Part shown: piece after piece, positions 24,314-33,631 of the stretch
How the letters are laid out: each line of letters begins with the position of its first letter
Position numbering within the stretch: position 1 is the stretch's first letter
Assembly: GCA_963754445.1 (NCBI GenBank)
Contig: CAVWFT010000001.1
Span: 186,001 to 250,000 of the forward strand
Reading direction: 5' to 3'
Source of the DNA: Bog-473 sp963754445
GTDB taxonomy: Bacteria > Actinomycetota > Acidimicrobiia > Acidimicrobiales > RAAP-2
Length of the DNA: 64,000 nucleotides
Program-made: the position numbers and the translations under genes
The notes under the pieces: generated by a model
Seen by the model: the letters and a program-made list of their open reading frames with translations, nothing else
Told to the model about the DNA's origin: nothing
The model's database searches: none

Positions 24314-26044
24314 ATGCACAGAACCGACGATGCTCGTCGGAGGATCTACCAGGTCGGCCCCATGGGCGTTTCGGTCCCATTCCAAGAGGTGACCCTGTCT
24401 GTGTCGCCGAGCAGAACCGGTGAGGGCGGTGCAAACGCCCCGGTGCTGCTCTACGACACCGCGGGCCCGGGTTCGGATCCCACCGTAGGCCTTCCCGCTT
24501 TGCGTCGTGAATGGATTCTGGCGCGAGGCGACGTTGAAGAGGTTGTTGGGCGTTCCCCCCAGGCTCGTGATGACGGTCGCTCGGCTGGTGCCGGCCGCAC
24601 AACAGAGCAATGGCTCGGCACGCGACGTTCGCCGCTGCGAGCGAAGCCGGGTCGCAATGTCACGCAGTTGCACTACGCACGAGCGGGAGAGGTCACACCA
24701 GAGATGGCCTTCGTGGCGGTACGAGAAGGGATAGATCCCGAAGCAGTTCGCCAGGAGATCGCAGTCGGTCGGGCCATTCTGCCGGCCAACGTGAACCACC
24801 CCGAGAGCGAGCCCATGGGTATTGGCCGCAACCTCTTGGTCAAGGTCAACGCCAACATCGGCAACTCTGCTGCGACGTCTTCGATCGCCGCCGAAGTGGA
24901 CAAGTTGACCTGGGCCACCCGATGGGGCGCCGATACCGTCATGGATCTCTCGACTGGCCGCGACATCCACACGACCCGCGAGTGGATCGCCAGGAACTCG
25001 CCGGTGCCCATCGGAACAGTCCCGATCTACCAGGCCCTCGAAAAGGTCAACGGCAATCCCGCAGATCTCAGCTGGGAACTCTACCGCGACACCATCGTGG
25101 AGCAGTGCGAGCAGGGCGTCGACTACTTCACCGTGCACGCCGGGGTGCGACTCGCCTACGTCCCGCTCACGGCCCGGCGGCTCACGGGGATAGTCAGCCG
25201 AGGCGGTTCGATCATGGCGGCGTGGTGCCTGGCCCATCACCAGGAGAACTTCCTCTACGAACACTTCGAGGAACTCTGCGAGATCATGGCGGCTTATGAC
25301 GTCGCCTTCTCTCTGGGCGACGGGCTACGGCCGGGCTCGATCGCCGACGCCAACGACGAGGCCCAGTTCGCCGAACTGCGCACACTGGGCGAACTCACGG
25401 AGGTCGCGTGGCGCCACGACGTCCAGGTGATGGCTGAGGGTCCGGGGCATGTGCCGATGCACAAGATCAAGGAGAACATCGAGATCCAACAAGAGGTCTG
25501 CCACGGAGCGCCCTTCTATACGCTCGGGCCTCTCACCACCGACATCGCGCCCGGCTACGACCACATCACCTCTGCTATCGGCGCCGCGATGATCGGCTGG
25601 TACGGCACGGCGATGCTTTGCTACGTGACGCCGAAGGAGCATCTGGGACTGCCCGATCGTGACGACGTCAAGGCCGGGATGATCGCCTACAAGATCGCTG
25701 CTCATGCAGCCGATTTGGCCAAGGGTCATCCCGCGGCCAAGGCGTGGGATGACGCGCTCTCTAAGGCGCGCTTCGAGTTCCGCTGGGATGACCAGTTCAA
25801 CTTGTCATTGGATCCTGAGACGGCTCGCGCCTTTCACGACGAGACCCTGCCAGCCGATGCGGCCAAAACAGCGCACTTCTGCTCGATGTGCGGACCGAAG
25901 TTTTGCTCCATGCGCATAAGCCAGGACGTTCGGGAGTACGCCGAGTCTCACGGGGTCGCGGTCGGTACTGCAATTGAGCTCGGGATGAAGCAGAAGTCGG
26001 CTGAGTTCCGTGCTGCCGGTGGCCACCTCTACGAGGAGGCTTGA
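24314..26044 (+). CDS. thiC: phosphomethylpyrimidine synthase
   Basis: ThiC is the radical-SAM enzyme that converts aminoimidazole ribotide to HMP phosphate for thiamine. The 576-residue length matches the long bacterial form with an N-terminal domain. Seen are ILPANVNHPESEPMGIGRNL, TRWGADTVMDLSTGRDIH, MAEGPGHVPMHKIKENIE, and the C-terminal cluster motif C523-x2-C526-x4-C531 (CSMCGPKFC). It is controlled by the TPP riboswitch in its leader. No other thiamine gene is adjacent. It is unusual to find this housekeeping gene inside a tRNA-bounded module. Confidence 0.97.
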   Translation: MHRTDDARRRIYQVGPMGVSVPFQEVTLSVSPSRTGEGGANAPVLLYDTAGPGSDPTVGLPALRREWILARGDVEEVVGRSPQARDDGRSAGAGRTTEQWLGTRRSPLRAKPGRNVTQLHYARAGEVTPEMAFVAVREGIDPEAVRQEIAVGRAILPANVNHPESEPMGIGRNLLVKVNANIGNSAATSSIAAEVDKLTWATRWGADTVMDLSTGRDIHTTREWIARNSPVPIGTVPIYQALEKVNGNPADLSWELYRDTIVEQCEQGVDYFTVHAGVRLAYVPLTARRLTGIVSRGGSIMAAWCLAHHQENFLYEHFEELCEIMAAYDVAFSLGDGLRPGSIADANDEAQFAELRTLGELTEVAWRHDVQVMAEGPGHVPMHKIKENIEIQQEVCHGAPFYTLGPLTTDIAPGYDHITSAIGAAMIGWYGTAMLCYVTPKEHLGLPDRDDVKAGMIAYKIAAHAADLAKGHPAAKAWDDALSKARFEFRWDDQFNLSLDPETARAFHDETLPADAAKTAHFCSMCGPKFCSMRISQDVREYAESHGVAVGTAIELGMKQKSAEFRAAGGHLYEEA

Positions 26045-26444
26045 GCACGCTCCAGTTCGGCACTCCCAGTCCCGCGCCACTCGTCGGCTTTCCAACGCTG
26101 GGTTGATTCGCTGCATCCTGCCCCGGACAGGGCCCGGAGCTGGCAGCCACGAGCAGCATCGACTATCGCACAACTCGCTTCCATTCGCATGGGTCAGGCG
26201 CGCTGAATCCCTCAAGTGAGTGGGGCTAGAAGCATTTCCAGCTCCGCAACTCGGTTTGGCATACCTCGCTCAGTTGAAGGATTTCGCTCTCTGACCGCCG
26301 TGATGGGTACGCCGACTTTGAAGGAGCAAAGTGGCAGGGGTGTGACGAAGGTCATGGGTTCTGATGCGTGGTAGTCCGTCATCGGCGGGATGTCGAAGGG
26401 ACGAGGATGCTCCTCGATAGATAGTCGATAGCCTCCCGGCTCAA
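26045..26444. other. non-coding stretch between thiC and the MarR gene
   Basis: About 400 bases with no frame that looks protein-like on either strand and no repeat or RNA structure I can support. It contains the 3' ends of the two convergent genes. Confidence 0.5.
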
Positions 26445-26942
26445 TTAGATGCTGGACGAGCGACGGAGGTATGCGCGGAGGCGCACCCCGTCCCCTGCAT
26501 CCAACGCGGCCAACAACGAACCGAGCGCAGTGAACGTCGCGTTCCCGAGTTCGGCGCGCAATTCGTCCTCGATCGCCCTGGCCGCTACTCGCTGGTGCGC
26601 CAGGTAGTCCACCCCTAGGGGTGTGAGCCCGACCGACTTCTCCCTTTTGCTGTTGGACGAATCGGCGACCACGACGTAGCCACGGTCACTGAGCTCTGCC
26701 ACGACCTTGCTCGCACCTTGTCTCGTGATGCCGAGCTCGCGTCCGATGGCCGAGATGGTCGAGCCAGCTTCGCCGGCGCACACTCGCAGGACTCGACCGT
26801 CAGGGAACCTGCGGTCGCCGAACCCAGCGTCGACCATCGCAGCGTCCAACCGAAGCTGGTAGCCGAGCCAGGCGCGCCTGAGCGCCGCACCGAGTCCCAC
26901 GGTGGTCGACTCACCGCTCGATGTGTCGGCGTCAGGCACCAT
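26445..26942 (-). CDS. MarR-family transcriptional regulator
   Basis: The 165-residue protein has a MarR winged helix: STISAIGRELGITRQGASKV (recognition helix) and a wing in VVVADSSNSKREKSVGLTPL. The family usually represses a neighbouring gene in response to phenolic or oxidant ligands. The start is ATG 26942; longer frames upstream would cross the operator. It is divergent from the secreted-protein/phospholipase operon, the probable target. Confidence 0.9.
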   Translation of the reverse strand: MVPDADTSSGESTTVGLGAALRRAWLGYQLRLDAAMVDAGFGDRRFPDGRVLRVCAGEAGSTISAIGRELGITRQGASKVVAELSDRGYVVVADSSNSKREKSVGLTPLGVDYLAHQRVAARAIEDELRAELGNATFTALGSLLAALDAGDGVRLRAYLRRSSSI

Positions 26943-26961
26943 GCGGGAGATGTTAGCGAAC

Positions 26962-26978
26962 TGTGAACTTAGTTGACA
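26962..26978. promoter_or_regulatory. MarR-type operator
   Basis: The 17-bp near-perfect palindrome TGTGAACTTAGTTGACA lies between the divergent MarR gene and the secreted-protein gene, at the spacing and symmetry typical of MarR dimers. One base pair breaks the symmetry. Confidence 0.55.
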
Positions 26979-27042
26979 GTCAGCCTGGGGCACCCGATAC
27001 TGCGAATATGCGGCGTACGAGCACCACGACTTCCTGGCTCGA

Positions 27043-28605
27043 GTGGCGCGCCAACCCGGGCGGTCCCGGGAAGCGGCCCGCGTGAGACCGCACCGCGGCG
27101 GATGTGCCGTTGCTGGCGCTGTGGGAGTGGCGGTGTTGGTGACACTGGGCGTGTCGCTGTCCTGCGCGGCGACAGCGAGCGCCACACGAGGTCCTGGAGC
27201 GACGTACGCCGTGGCCGCAAAGCGCCAACCGCTGACGACGAACGCTCAGTCCCCGGTGGCCCACGACACAGAGACCGAAGCACTCGTGACGCAGTCGGGT
27301 CGACTCTTCGCAGCAACGGGTCAATGGGAGTATCCCGGCCATTCTGCGTTCGGACAGGTCCTGGTCAAGAAGACCAAGACCGCTCCGTGGACGGTCTTCG
27401 AGCAGACGCAGTCACTCCGGGTCCAGGCGTTGGACTCCTTCTCGATCCCGCGGGATCTGGGTCTGGGGTCGGGCCATTCCCTCCTCGTCACCCAAGCGAT
27501 CGTCGCCGGGCGCTCGAGGATCCAGTGGTTGCTCGACGGCGCAAACTCGTTCTCTCTTCGCAATTCGTATGCTCTCCCTACCGGCGCGGACGTCCGTGCG
27601 TTCGGCGCGCACGAGGTGGGCGGGGTTTGGTCCGTCTACGCCGGAGTCCGCCCGACGGGGGTCATTCAAGGAGTCTGGTCGCCAATTCGCCACACCTTGG
27701 TGTTCAGTCCCCAGCCCGAGCTCACGGTGGCCCCGCCAGGATCGCCGGGTGCGGTGACGCAGAAGGTGACGGGCTTCGCCGACTGTGGCGGCGCGCTCTA
27801 CACCACCATCAACACGACGCTCTATCGCCGAAACGACGGCGCCCTGCCCGCTGGTATTCCTCGCTGGGTCCCGGTGTACCGAGCGCCACCTGTAGGGGCG
27901 CACAACAGCGGGTTGCGGGGCATCACGTGTGTCACCCATGACGGGTCAGCGTCGCTACTCCTCTCCACGGAGGGCAACGGCAACGTGTACCGCTTCGACC
28001 GTCTGCCACCAGGCCAGCTCGATACCACCGCGGTTCTGAGTCCGGGTTCGGTGTCCGACGGGCTGGTGCAGACGCTCGAGTTCCAACCCGCCCCTGCGAT
28101 CCGCCAGATGCTGGGGACGCAGGGAACGGTCATTCCCGCAACTGGACGAGGCTCGATCGCCTACGTGATCGCGGCGTACAACAACGGAGACTTCCAGTCC
28201 ATGAGGATCGGGGGCGTCGACCGGCAGGTGTTCGGGTTCGAGTGGGGTTATCAAGGGGTCTGCCCATCCACGCAGAAGTGCGGACCGATCGCCTCGGGCG
28301 TGGTGCACTTCAACGCCAGCGCATGCTTCGCCGTGCGGACCGATCAGAGCCAATTGCCGACCTACACCCTGCGCTGTCTGAGCGGGCCCAGTGTCTTCCC
28401 GTCGGCCACAGTCTCAAAGCCCATCCGCTCCGGGCAGGCCTTCGTCTCCATCAGGACCATCGTGCCCTCACCGTTTCCCGGTGACCAGATCTACTACGGC
28501 GGCTACGACTGCAACTTCTACCCCGCAGACGGTACGGCGTGGGTGGCCACGTCGCTGCGCAACTCCCTCCGCCTTTCCGTTCCAGCGAAAGGAACACAAT
28601 CATGA
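27043..28605 (+). CDS. secreted protein of unknown function, probably a beta-propeller
   Basis: This 520-residue protein has an N-terminal signal peptide (GAVGVAVLVTLGVSLSCAAT, likely cleaved after ATASA) and no later membrane segments. Repeating phrases rich in Gly, Thr and aromatic residues, such as SGRLFAATGQWEYPG, GVWSVYAGVRPTG and GGALYTTINTTLYRRNDG, suggest propeller blades. Several Cys (GVCPSTQKCG, ASACFAV, TLRCLSG, GYDCNFY) may form disulfides outside the cell. Its stop overlaps the phospholipase start by four bases. The GTG start is uncertain; a GTG at 27082 would also leave the signal peptide intact. Confidence 0.65.
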   Translation: MARQPGRSREAARVRPHRGGCAVAGAVGVAVLVTLGVSLSCAATASATRGPGATYAVAAKRQPLTTNAQSPVAHDTETEALVTQSGRLFAATGQWEYPGHSAFGQVLVKKTKTAPWTVFEQTQSLRVQALDSFSIPRDLGLGSGHSLLVTQAIVAGRSRIQWLLDGANSFSLRNSYALPTGADVRAFGAHEVGGVWSVYAGVRPTGVIQGVWSPIRHTLVFSPQPELTVAPPGSPGAVTQKVTGFADCGGALYTTINTTLYRRNDGALPAGIPRWVPVYRAPPVGAHNSGLRGITCVTHDGSASLLLSTEGNGNVYRFDRLPPGQLDTTAVLSPGSVSDGLVQTLEFQPAPAIRQMLGTQGTVIPATGRGSIAYVIAAYNNGDFQSMRIGGVDRQVFGFEWGYQGVCPSTQKCGPIASGVVHFNASACFAVRTDQSQLPTYTLRCLSGPSVFPSATVSKPIRSGQAFVSIRTIVPSPFPGDQIYYGGYDCNFYPADGTAWVATSLRNSLRLSVPAKGTQS

Positions 28606-30192
28606 AGCGACGAACAACCTCACCTCGCCGGCGCCGCGCCGCTGTCGCCGTGGCCTCAGGAGGCGTGGCCGTCCTGGCCTTGGCGCTCAGCGCCTGTGGC
28701 AGCTCCCCTTCGCAAACGGCCGCCTCCCCTGAACGGGTGAGTGGTGGGTCGACGGGTCACTACGAGGTGGCGGCCGGCATCCACAAGATCAAGCACATCA
28801 TCGTCATCGAGCAGGAGAACCGCTCGTTCGACAGCTACTTCGGCACCTACCCAGGGGCCGACGGCATTCCGACGACAAATGGCGTGCCGACGGTGTGCCT
28901 TCCGGCCCCGACGGGCGGGTGCCAAGCGCCCTACCACGACACGGCTGACGTCAACGGAGGCGGGCCGCACAACGAAGGCAGTGCGACGCGTCGACGTCAA
29001 CGGCGGAAAGATGGACGGCTTTATCACCCAGGCGGCCAAAGGCAAGAAAGGATGCGGAGCGAACACGGTCGACAACCCCGCCTGCTCGAACTCTGCGGCG
29101 CCCGATGTGATGGGGTATCACACGGCGGCCGAGATCCCGAACTACTGGACCTATGCCAAGGACTTCACGCTCGACGATCATATGTTCGAGCCGGTGGCGT
29201 CGTGGTCCCTGCCCGATCACCTCTACCTGGTCTCGGGTTGGTCGGCCAAGTGCTCGAGCCCAGCTCCCTCGAGTTGCGTGAACGAGATCAAGGGGCCCTA
29301 CACGCCGGCGCAGATGCAGAAGTACGTGGACCAGGCCATCGACACCGGTACGGCCGACGTGACCAACGCGTGGACCGACATCACCTGGCTCCTCTACAAC
29401 GAGCACGTCTCTTGGGCCTACTACGTCCAGACCGGCGACCAGCCCGACTGCGACGACGACGCAGCAATCGCCTGCCCGCCGGTGGCGCAGAACTACTTGA
29501 CCCCGGGCATCTGGAACCCGTTGCCCATCTTCGAGGATGTGCAAAAGGACCACCAGATCCGCAACATCCAGCCGCTGAACAACTACTTCTCCGAGGCCAA
29601 GAAGGGGACCCTGCCATCGGTCATGTGGGTCACGCCGTCGCAGGCCGACAGCGAGCACCCACCGGCCAGCGTGCACCAGGGCCAGGCCTATGTCACCGCG
29701 GTGATCAACGCGGCCATGAAGAGCCCCGACTGGGACTCGACGGCCATCTTCTTGCAGTGGGACGACTGGGGCGGTTTCTACGACAACGTCGTGCCGCCGC
29801 CAGTCGACCAGAACGGGTACGGGCTGCGCGTCCCCGCCATGGTGATCTCGCCCTACGCCAAGACCGGGTACATCGATCACCAGACCCTCTCGAGCGACGC
29901 CTACCTGAAATTCATCGAGGACGATTTCTTGGGGGGGTCGAGGCTCAACCCCAAGACGGACAAGCGGCCCGACCCGCGGCCCGACGTCCGCGAGGACGAA
30001 AAAGTCCTGGGCAACTTGACCAACGATTTCGACTTCAACCAGGCACCCCGAGCTCCAGTCCTCCTCCCGACCAACCCCGCTATGGACTCGCCGAGCATCC
30101 CGGCCTACTTCAACGGACTCGGGCCGTGCGTCGGATGCACAGCGACGCCACCGAGTACACAGAGGGCTCCAAGCCGAGCAACCAACAATTGA
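28602..30192 (+). pseudogene. phospholipase C / acid phosphatase-like lipoprotein with frameshift
   Basis: The N-terminal frame has a lipoprotein signal (VLALALSAC lipobox) and the phosphoesterase family signature HIIVIEQENRSFDSYFGTYP. A second frame continues from about 28985 with VDVNGGKMDGFITQAAKG, PNYWTYAKDFTLDDHMFEP, WDDWGGFYDNVVPPP and PAMVISPYAKTGYID, all typical of the PLC/AcpA family. The two frames differ by one base, and the join is in the phrase 'HNEGSA-VDVNGG'. Repaired length is about 530 residues. It would hydrolyse phosphoesters outside the cell. The SD AAAGGA is good. Confidence 0.8.
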
Positions 30193-30407
30193 CTTCAGTC
30201 TTTCGAGTGGGATTGCTGTGACAGCGAAGCCGGATCCTGTGGGGAGAAGGTCGGGGTTCAGAGTTACTGGTGAGAGAACGAGCTCTTTCATAAGTCGCTT
30301 GTAGGGCCTCACCGATACTCGTCGTGAACCTAATAACCAAGTACCTTCCGGATTAACTTGGTTGTTTACCGGATTCCGGTGGCGTCGATCGAAAGCAGGG
30401 GGCACCG

Positions 30408-31349
30408 GTGAATATCAACCCGTACATCGTCTTAGGAAGCGCACTTGTCGGCTTTCTGGTCGGACTGACCGGAGCAGGGGGCGGGGCGTTGATGACGCCG
30501 ATGCTGATCCTGCTGTTCGGCGTCAAACCTTCGACGGCCATCTCGAGTGATCTGGTTGCTGCTGTTTTCATGCGCCCCTTCGGGGCAGCGGTGCACATGA
30601 GCAAGAAAACGGTGAACTTCCGGCTGGTCGGCTGGATGGTCGCCGGATCGGTGCCTATGGCCTTCCTCGGCGCTTACCTACTCCATCTGATGGGACAGGC
30701 AAAGGCGTCGCAGACCAATATCGAGAAGGCGCTAGGTGCGGCGCTGCTCATCGGGGCGGCGGCGATGGTCATCCGTTTTCTCCTCGACCGACGGGCCGGC
30801 CACGAGCGCAAGCTAGTGGTCCACGATCTCGGGGTGCGGCCGGTCCCCACCGTGCTGATTGGCATGGTTGGCGGGCTCATCGTCGGAATCACCTCGGTGG
30901 GGTCCGGCTCCTTGATGATCGTGATGCTCCTCTTCCTCTATCCAATGCTGGGCGCCAACCAGTTGGTGGGCACCGACCTCACCCAGGCGGTCCCCCTCAC
31001 GATCGCAGCCGCGCTCGGAGCGCTTGCGTTCGGGCATATCGAGTTTTCGGTAACCGCATCCCTCATCATCGGGAGCGTCCCCGCCGTCATCGTCGGTTCG
31101 TTTATCTCATCGAGGGCCCCGGATCGGTACATCCGACCGGCTATCACGTTCGTGATCTTCGCCTCTGGCCTCAAATATGTAGGACTCAGCTCCTCGGCGC
31201 TCGGCTGGGTCCTGTGCGCGACGCTGCTCGCTGTCGCATTGATCTGGCTGTTCTTCGTGCGTCCCTGGCAGACCGGCGCACCGCTGGGCGATTCCACTGC
31301 CCCGGGGGACGAACAGGACGAATCCGTCAGAGCCGATTCATCCCCATAA
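30408..31349 (+). CDS. TauE/SafE-family anion permease (sulfite exporter family)
   Basis: The 313-residue protein has about eight transmembrane segments and the duplicated TauE/SafE motif: VGFLVGLTGAGGGALMTPML near the N terminus and GGLIVGITSVGSGSLMIVML in the second half. Family members export sulfite, sulfoacetate or other organosulfur anions. The substrate here is unknown, and there is no sulfonate gene next to it. The start is GTG 30408. It is the last gene before att copy C. Confidence 0.9.
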   Translation: MNINPYIVLGSALVGFLVGLTGAGGGALMTPMLILLFGVKPSTAISSDLVAAVFMRPFGAAVHMSKKTVNFRLVGWMVAGSVPMAFLGAYLLHLMGQAKASQTNIEKALGAALLIGAAAMVIRFLLDRRAGHERKLVVHDLGVRPVPTVLIGMVGGLIVGITSVGSGSLMIVMLLFLYPMLGANQLVGTDLTQAVPLTIAAALGALAFGHIEFSVTASLIIGSVPAVIVGSFISSRAPDRYIRPAITFVIFASGLKYVGLSSSALGWVLCATLLAVALIWLFFVRPWQTGAPLGDSTAPGDEQDESVRADSSP

Positions 31350-31799
31350 AAGGAGCTGAACCTCGGCAACTTTGCGACCTGGACGAGGCTTACGGGCCGC
31401 GTCTCCAGAGCAAAGGGCGCTGGCGCAATTGGTCGGCGGCATCAATTACTTGTGGGTACTCAACTTTCGTGCCCATGGCGTGCCCATAATAACGAGAAAT
31501 AGCGCGAAATAGCGCGCTCCAACGAAAGCGGTACGAAGCCTGCTTTCTGCCCTTGACTAGGAATTTCTGCTTCATTCGCTATTCAGGTCACTTCGTCGTC
31601 AAAACCGAAAGAACCGACCTGAAAAGCGTGAGGTCTTTGCGGCATTACCCATCGCTGAATCTGGGTCGGTTATGACCTGCCGCTCGCCAAGGAGCGTGCT
31701 CGTCGTTAACGGGGAACGGGCGCCACTAGCGGCGCATTACGAGAGCCTGTTGATCGCACTCGGGAACCGATCCGTTGTCACGCTCCGACGCCGGTCGGG
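31350..31799. other. gene-free stretch before att copy C
   Basis: About 450 bases without a credible gene. The final 120 bases weakly resemble the left extension of copies B and E. A minus-strand frame of 61 codons (31390-31575) has a basic start but no recognisable domain. An integrase would be expected next to such a site and is not present. Confidence 0.5.
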
Positions 31800-32042
31800 C
31801 GTGTCTTTACGTGTCTTTACGGAGAGGGAAGGAGAGGGATTGTGAGGGAACCTGAGGGGATCGAAACGCCGCCACCAGGAAGGTCCTCGGAAAGTCCCTG
31901 GTCACAACACCGAGAACCGGACATTCGCAATGTAGAGGCCGAGGGTTCGAGTCCCTTCACCTCCACCAAAGGCCCAGGTCAGGGGCCTGAGTGGGATCCC
32001 CAAGAATAATCAGGTTCTCCGGCGTGTCTTTACGTGTCTTTA
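31800..32042 (+). repeat. tRNA-Ala att repeat unit, copy C
   Basis: The core 31924-31968 is identical to the 3' half of the intact tRNA from the anticodon loop through CCA. Left arm: paired CGTGTCTTTA sites at 31800-31819, a purine tract, and an ACCAGG/CCTGGT inverted repeat. Right arm: GGCCC-N7-GGGCC-like stem-loop and paired CGTGTCTTTA sites at 32023-32042. It is the most complete of the downstream copies and has both arms. Confidence 0.82.
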
Positions 32043-32087
32043 TCGACGATTCTGCGTCTCCAGTCTGCTTCTCCGGAAGCCGATGAT

Positions 32088-32121
32088 CGGCCCCAGGAGG
32101 GTGTCGTTTACGCGGCCGATC
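32088..32121 (+). repeat. 34-bp dispersed repeat (second copy)
   Basis: A near-copy of 9731-9764 (CGGCCCCAGGAGGGTGTC, then TTTACGCGGCCGAT), located 46 bases after the right arm of att copy C. The differences are a few single bases. Confidence 0.5.
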
Positions 32122-32143
32122 GGGCACCCTGGAGACAGGGTCC

Positions 32144-33482
32144 TCAGTCGAGAGCGGCGAAGAGCCTCCAAGCCCCGGGCAGACCCTTCAACTGGTGATC
32201 GCCACGATCCTCGAAGTTGATGCCGGATCCGACGACGAGGTCGGTCACCGTGCGCGAGACGAGCACCTCGCCCGCCAATGCGTGCCCCGACACCCGAGCG
32301 GCAATGTGCACTGCCAAGCCTGCGACATCGTCGCCGCGCACTTCGATCTCACCAATATGGAGCCCAGCACGGATCTCAATCCCGAAGACCTTGACCGCCT
32401 CTCGTATCGCTCGTGTGGCCTCAATTGCCCGCGCTGGACCGTCGAAGGTGGCGAGAGTACCGTCGCCGGTCGATTTGACGTAGCGCCCGCGAAACCGCTC
32501 CAACTCGCGGCGTACCACCTCGTCGTAGTCAGTGAGCGTCTCTTTCCAGCGGTGGTCCCCCAACCTGTTCCGCGTGGACCGTTGATCCGACGATGTCGGT
32601 GAACACCACGGTGGCCAATACTCGGTCCAAGACAGGTATCGGCCGAACTCCGGTTAGAAACGCCTCAATCTCGTCAAGAACTTCTGAGGTGTTACCGGCG
32701 AAGATGAAGTTGTCATTACCCTCAAACTCAACGAGCCGAGCGGTAGCTATTCGATCAGCGAGGTAGCGACTGTGCTCGGGACGAATGTAGCGGTCGGCCT
32801 GTCGACTGATCACCAGTACTGGAGCTTGGATGGCGGAGAGCACGGATGTCGCGTCGCTCTCCATGAAGGCGCGTGGAATGGCGACACTATCTGGAGTTGC
32901 TGACAGGCGCTCGACACGGGCCCAGCGATGGAGAGCATCCTCGCTTCGTATCAAACTTGGCGCCAGTACCCGCGTGACTTCACCTGTACCCCACGCTTCC
33001 TCGATAGCCAATAGGTACACGAGAAATTGATCCTTGGGCATGCCCCAAGGGCATTCGTCGTTGCGGAGGAAACGAGCGAAGGCGTTGACCGCCACTACAC
33101 CGCTCACTCGGCGCGGATAGGTTGCCGCGAACAGCATCACGGAAAGGGCGCTCAAGCTCCAAGAAAGCAAACATGCCTGCTCAGAAGCGGCCGCGTCCAT
33201 CACTGTTGTGATGTCGTCCATCCAAGTCTGGATCGCCGGGACGCGCTGCGGATCTACCCGACCCGAACTCCCAAAGCCCCTGGGGTCGAAGGCGATGACG
33301 CGGCTAAAGGTGGCTAAGCGACGTAGGGACGCAGCGATCGTCGGCTCCTCCCAGATCAAGTCGATCGCAAATCCCCCGTTCATGGGCAGGACGACGTCGA
33401 CCGGGCCTTCGCCTACCACCTGGTAGGCGAGATAACCCCCTTCAGGTGCTGGGACGTACTGAGTCTCTGGTGCTCGAAGCAT
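32144..33482 (-). pseudogene. alpha/beta hydrolase - class III nucleotide cyclase fusion with frameshift
   Basis: The first frame holds an alpha/beta hydrolase domain (FSRVIAFDPRGFGSSGRVD, LLSWSLSALSVMLFAATYP, LVISRQADRYIRPEHSRYLA). The beginning of a guanylate/adenylate cyclase catalytic domain follows (VVFTDIVGSTVHAEQVG). The next frame continues the cyclase (DHRWKETLTDYDEVVRREL, RYVKSTGDGTLATFDGPARA, AGLHIGEIEVRGDDVAGLAV). A run of five G near 32557 should be four. Repaired, the protein is about 445 residues, a known actinobacterial architecture. The start ATG 33482 follows GGGAGG directly. Confidence 0.8.
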
Positions 33483-33631
33483 CCTCCCATTTTGTCGCCT
33501 GTTCCGAGAAATAGTGTCGCTGTTGTCGGATCGCCTCAACCGGCCCGTCTCACCGAATCGGCATCCGAGGCATCTGGTGCCGCCTGAAAGACTGGGTGTG
33601 GTCAACGGTCAACTGGTGAGGAGGGAGCGAC

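Noticed and set aside
31390..31575. Small basic ORF as an integrase fragment next to att copy C
   Set aside because: No catalytic Arg/His/Tyr pattern or homologous phrase can be seen; 61 codons of basic sequence are not enough.
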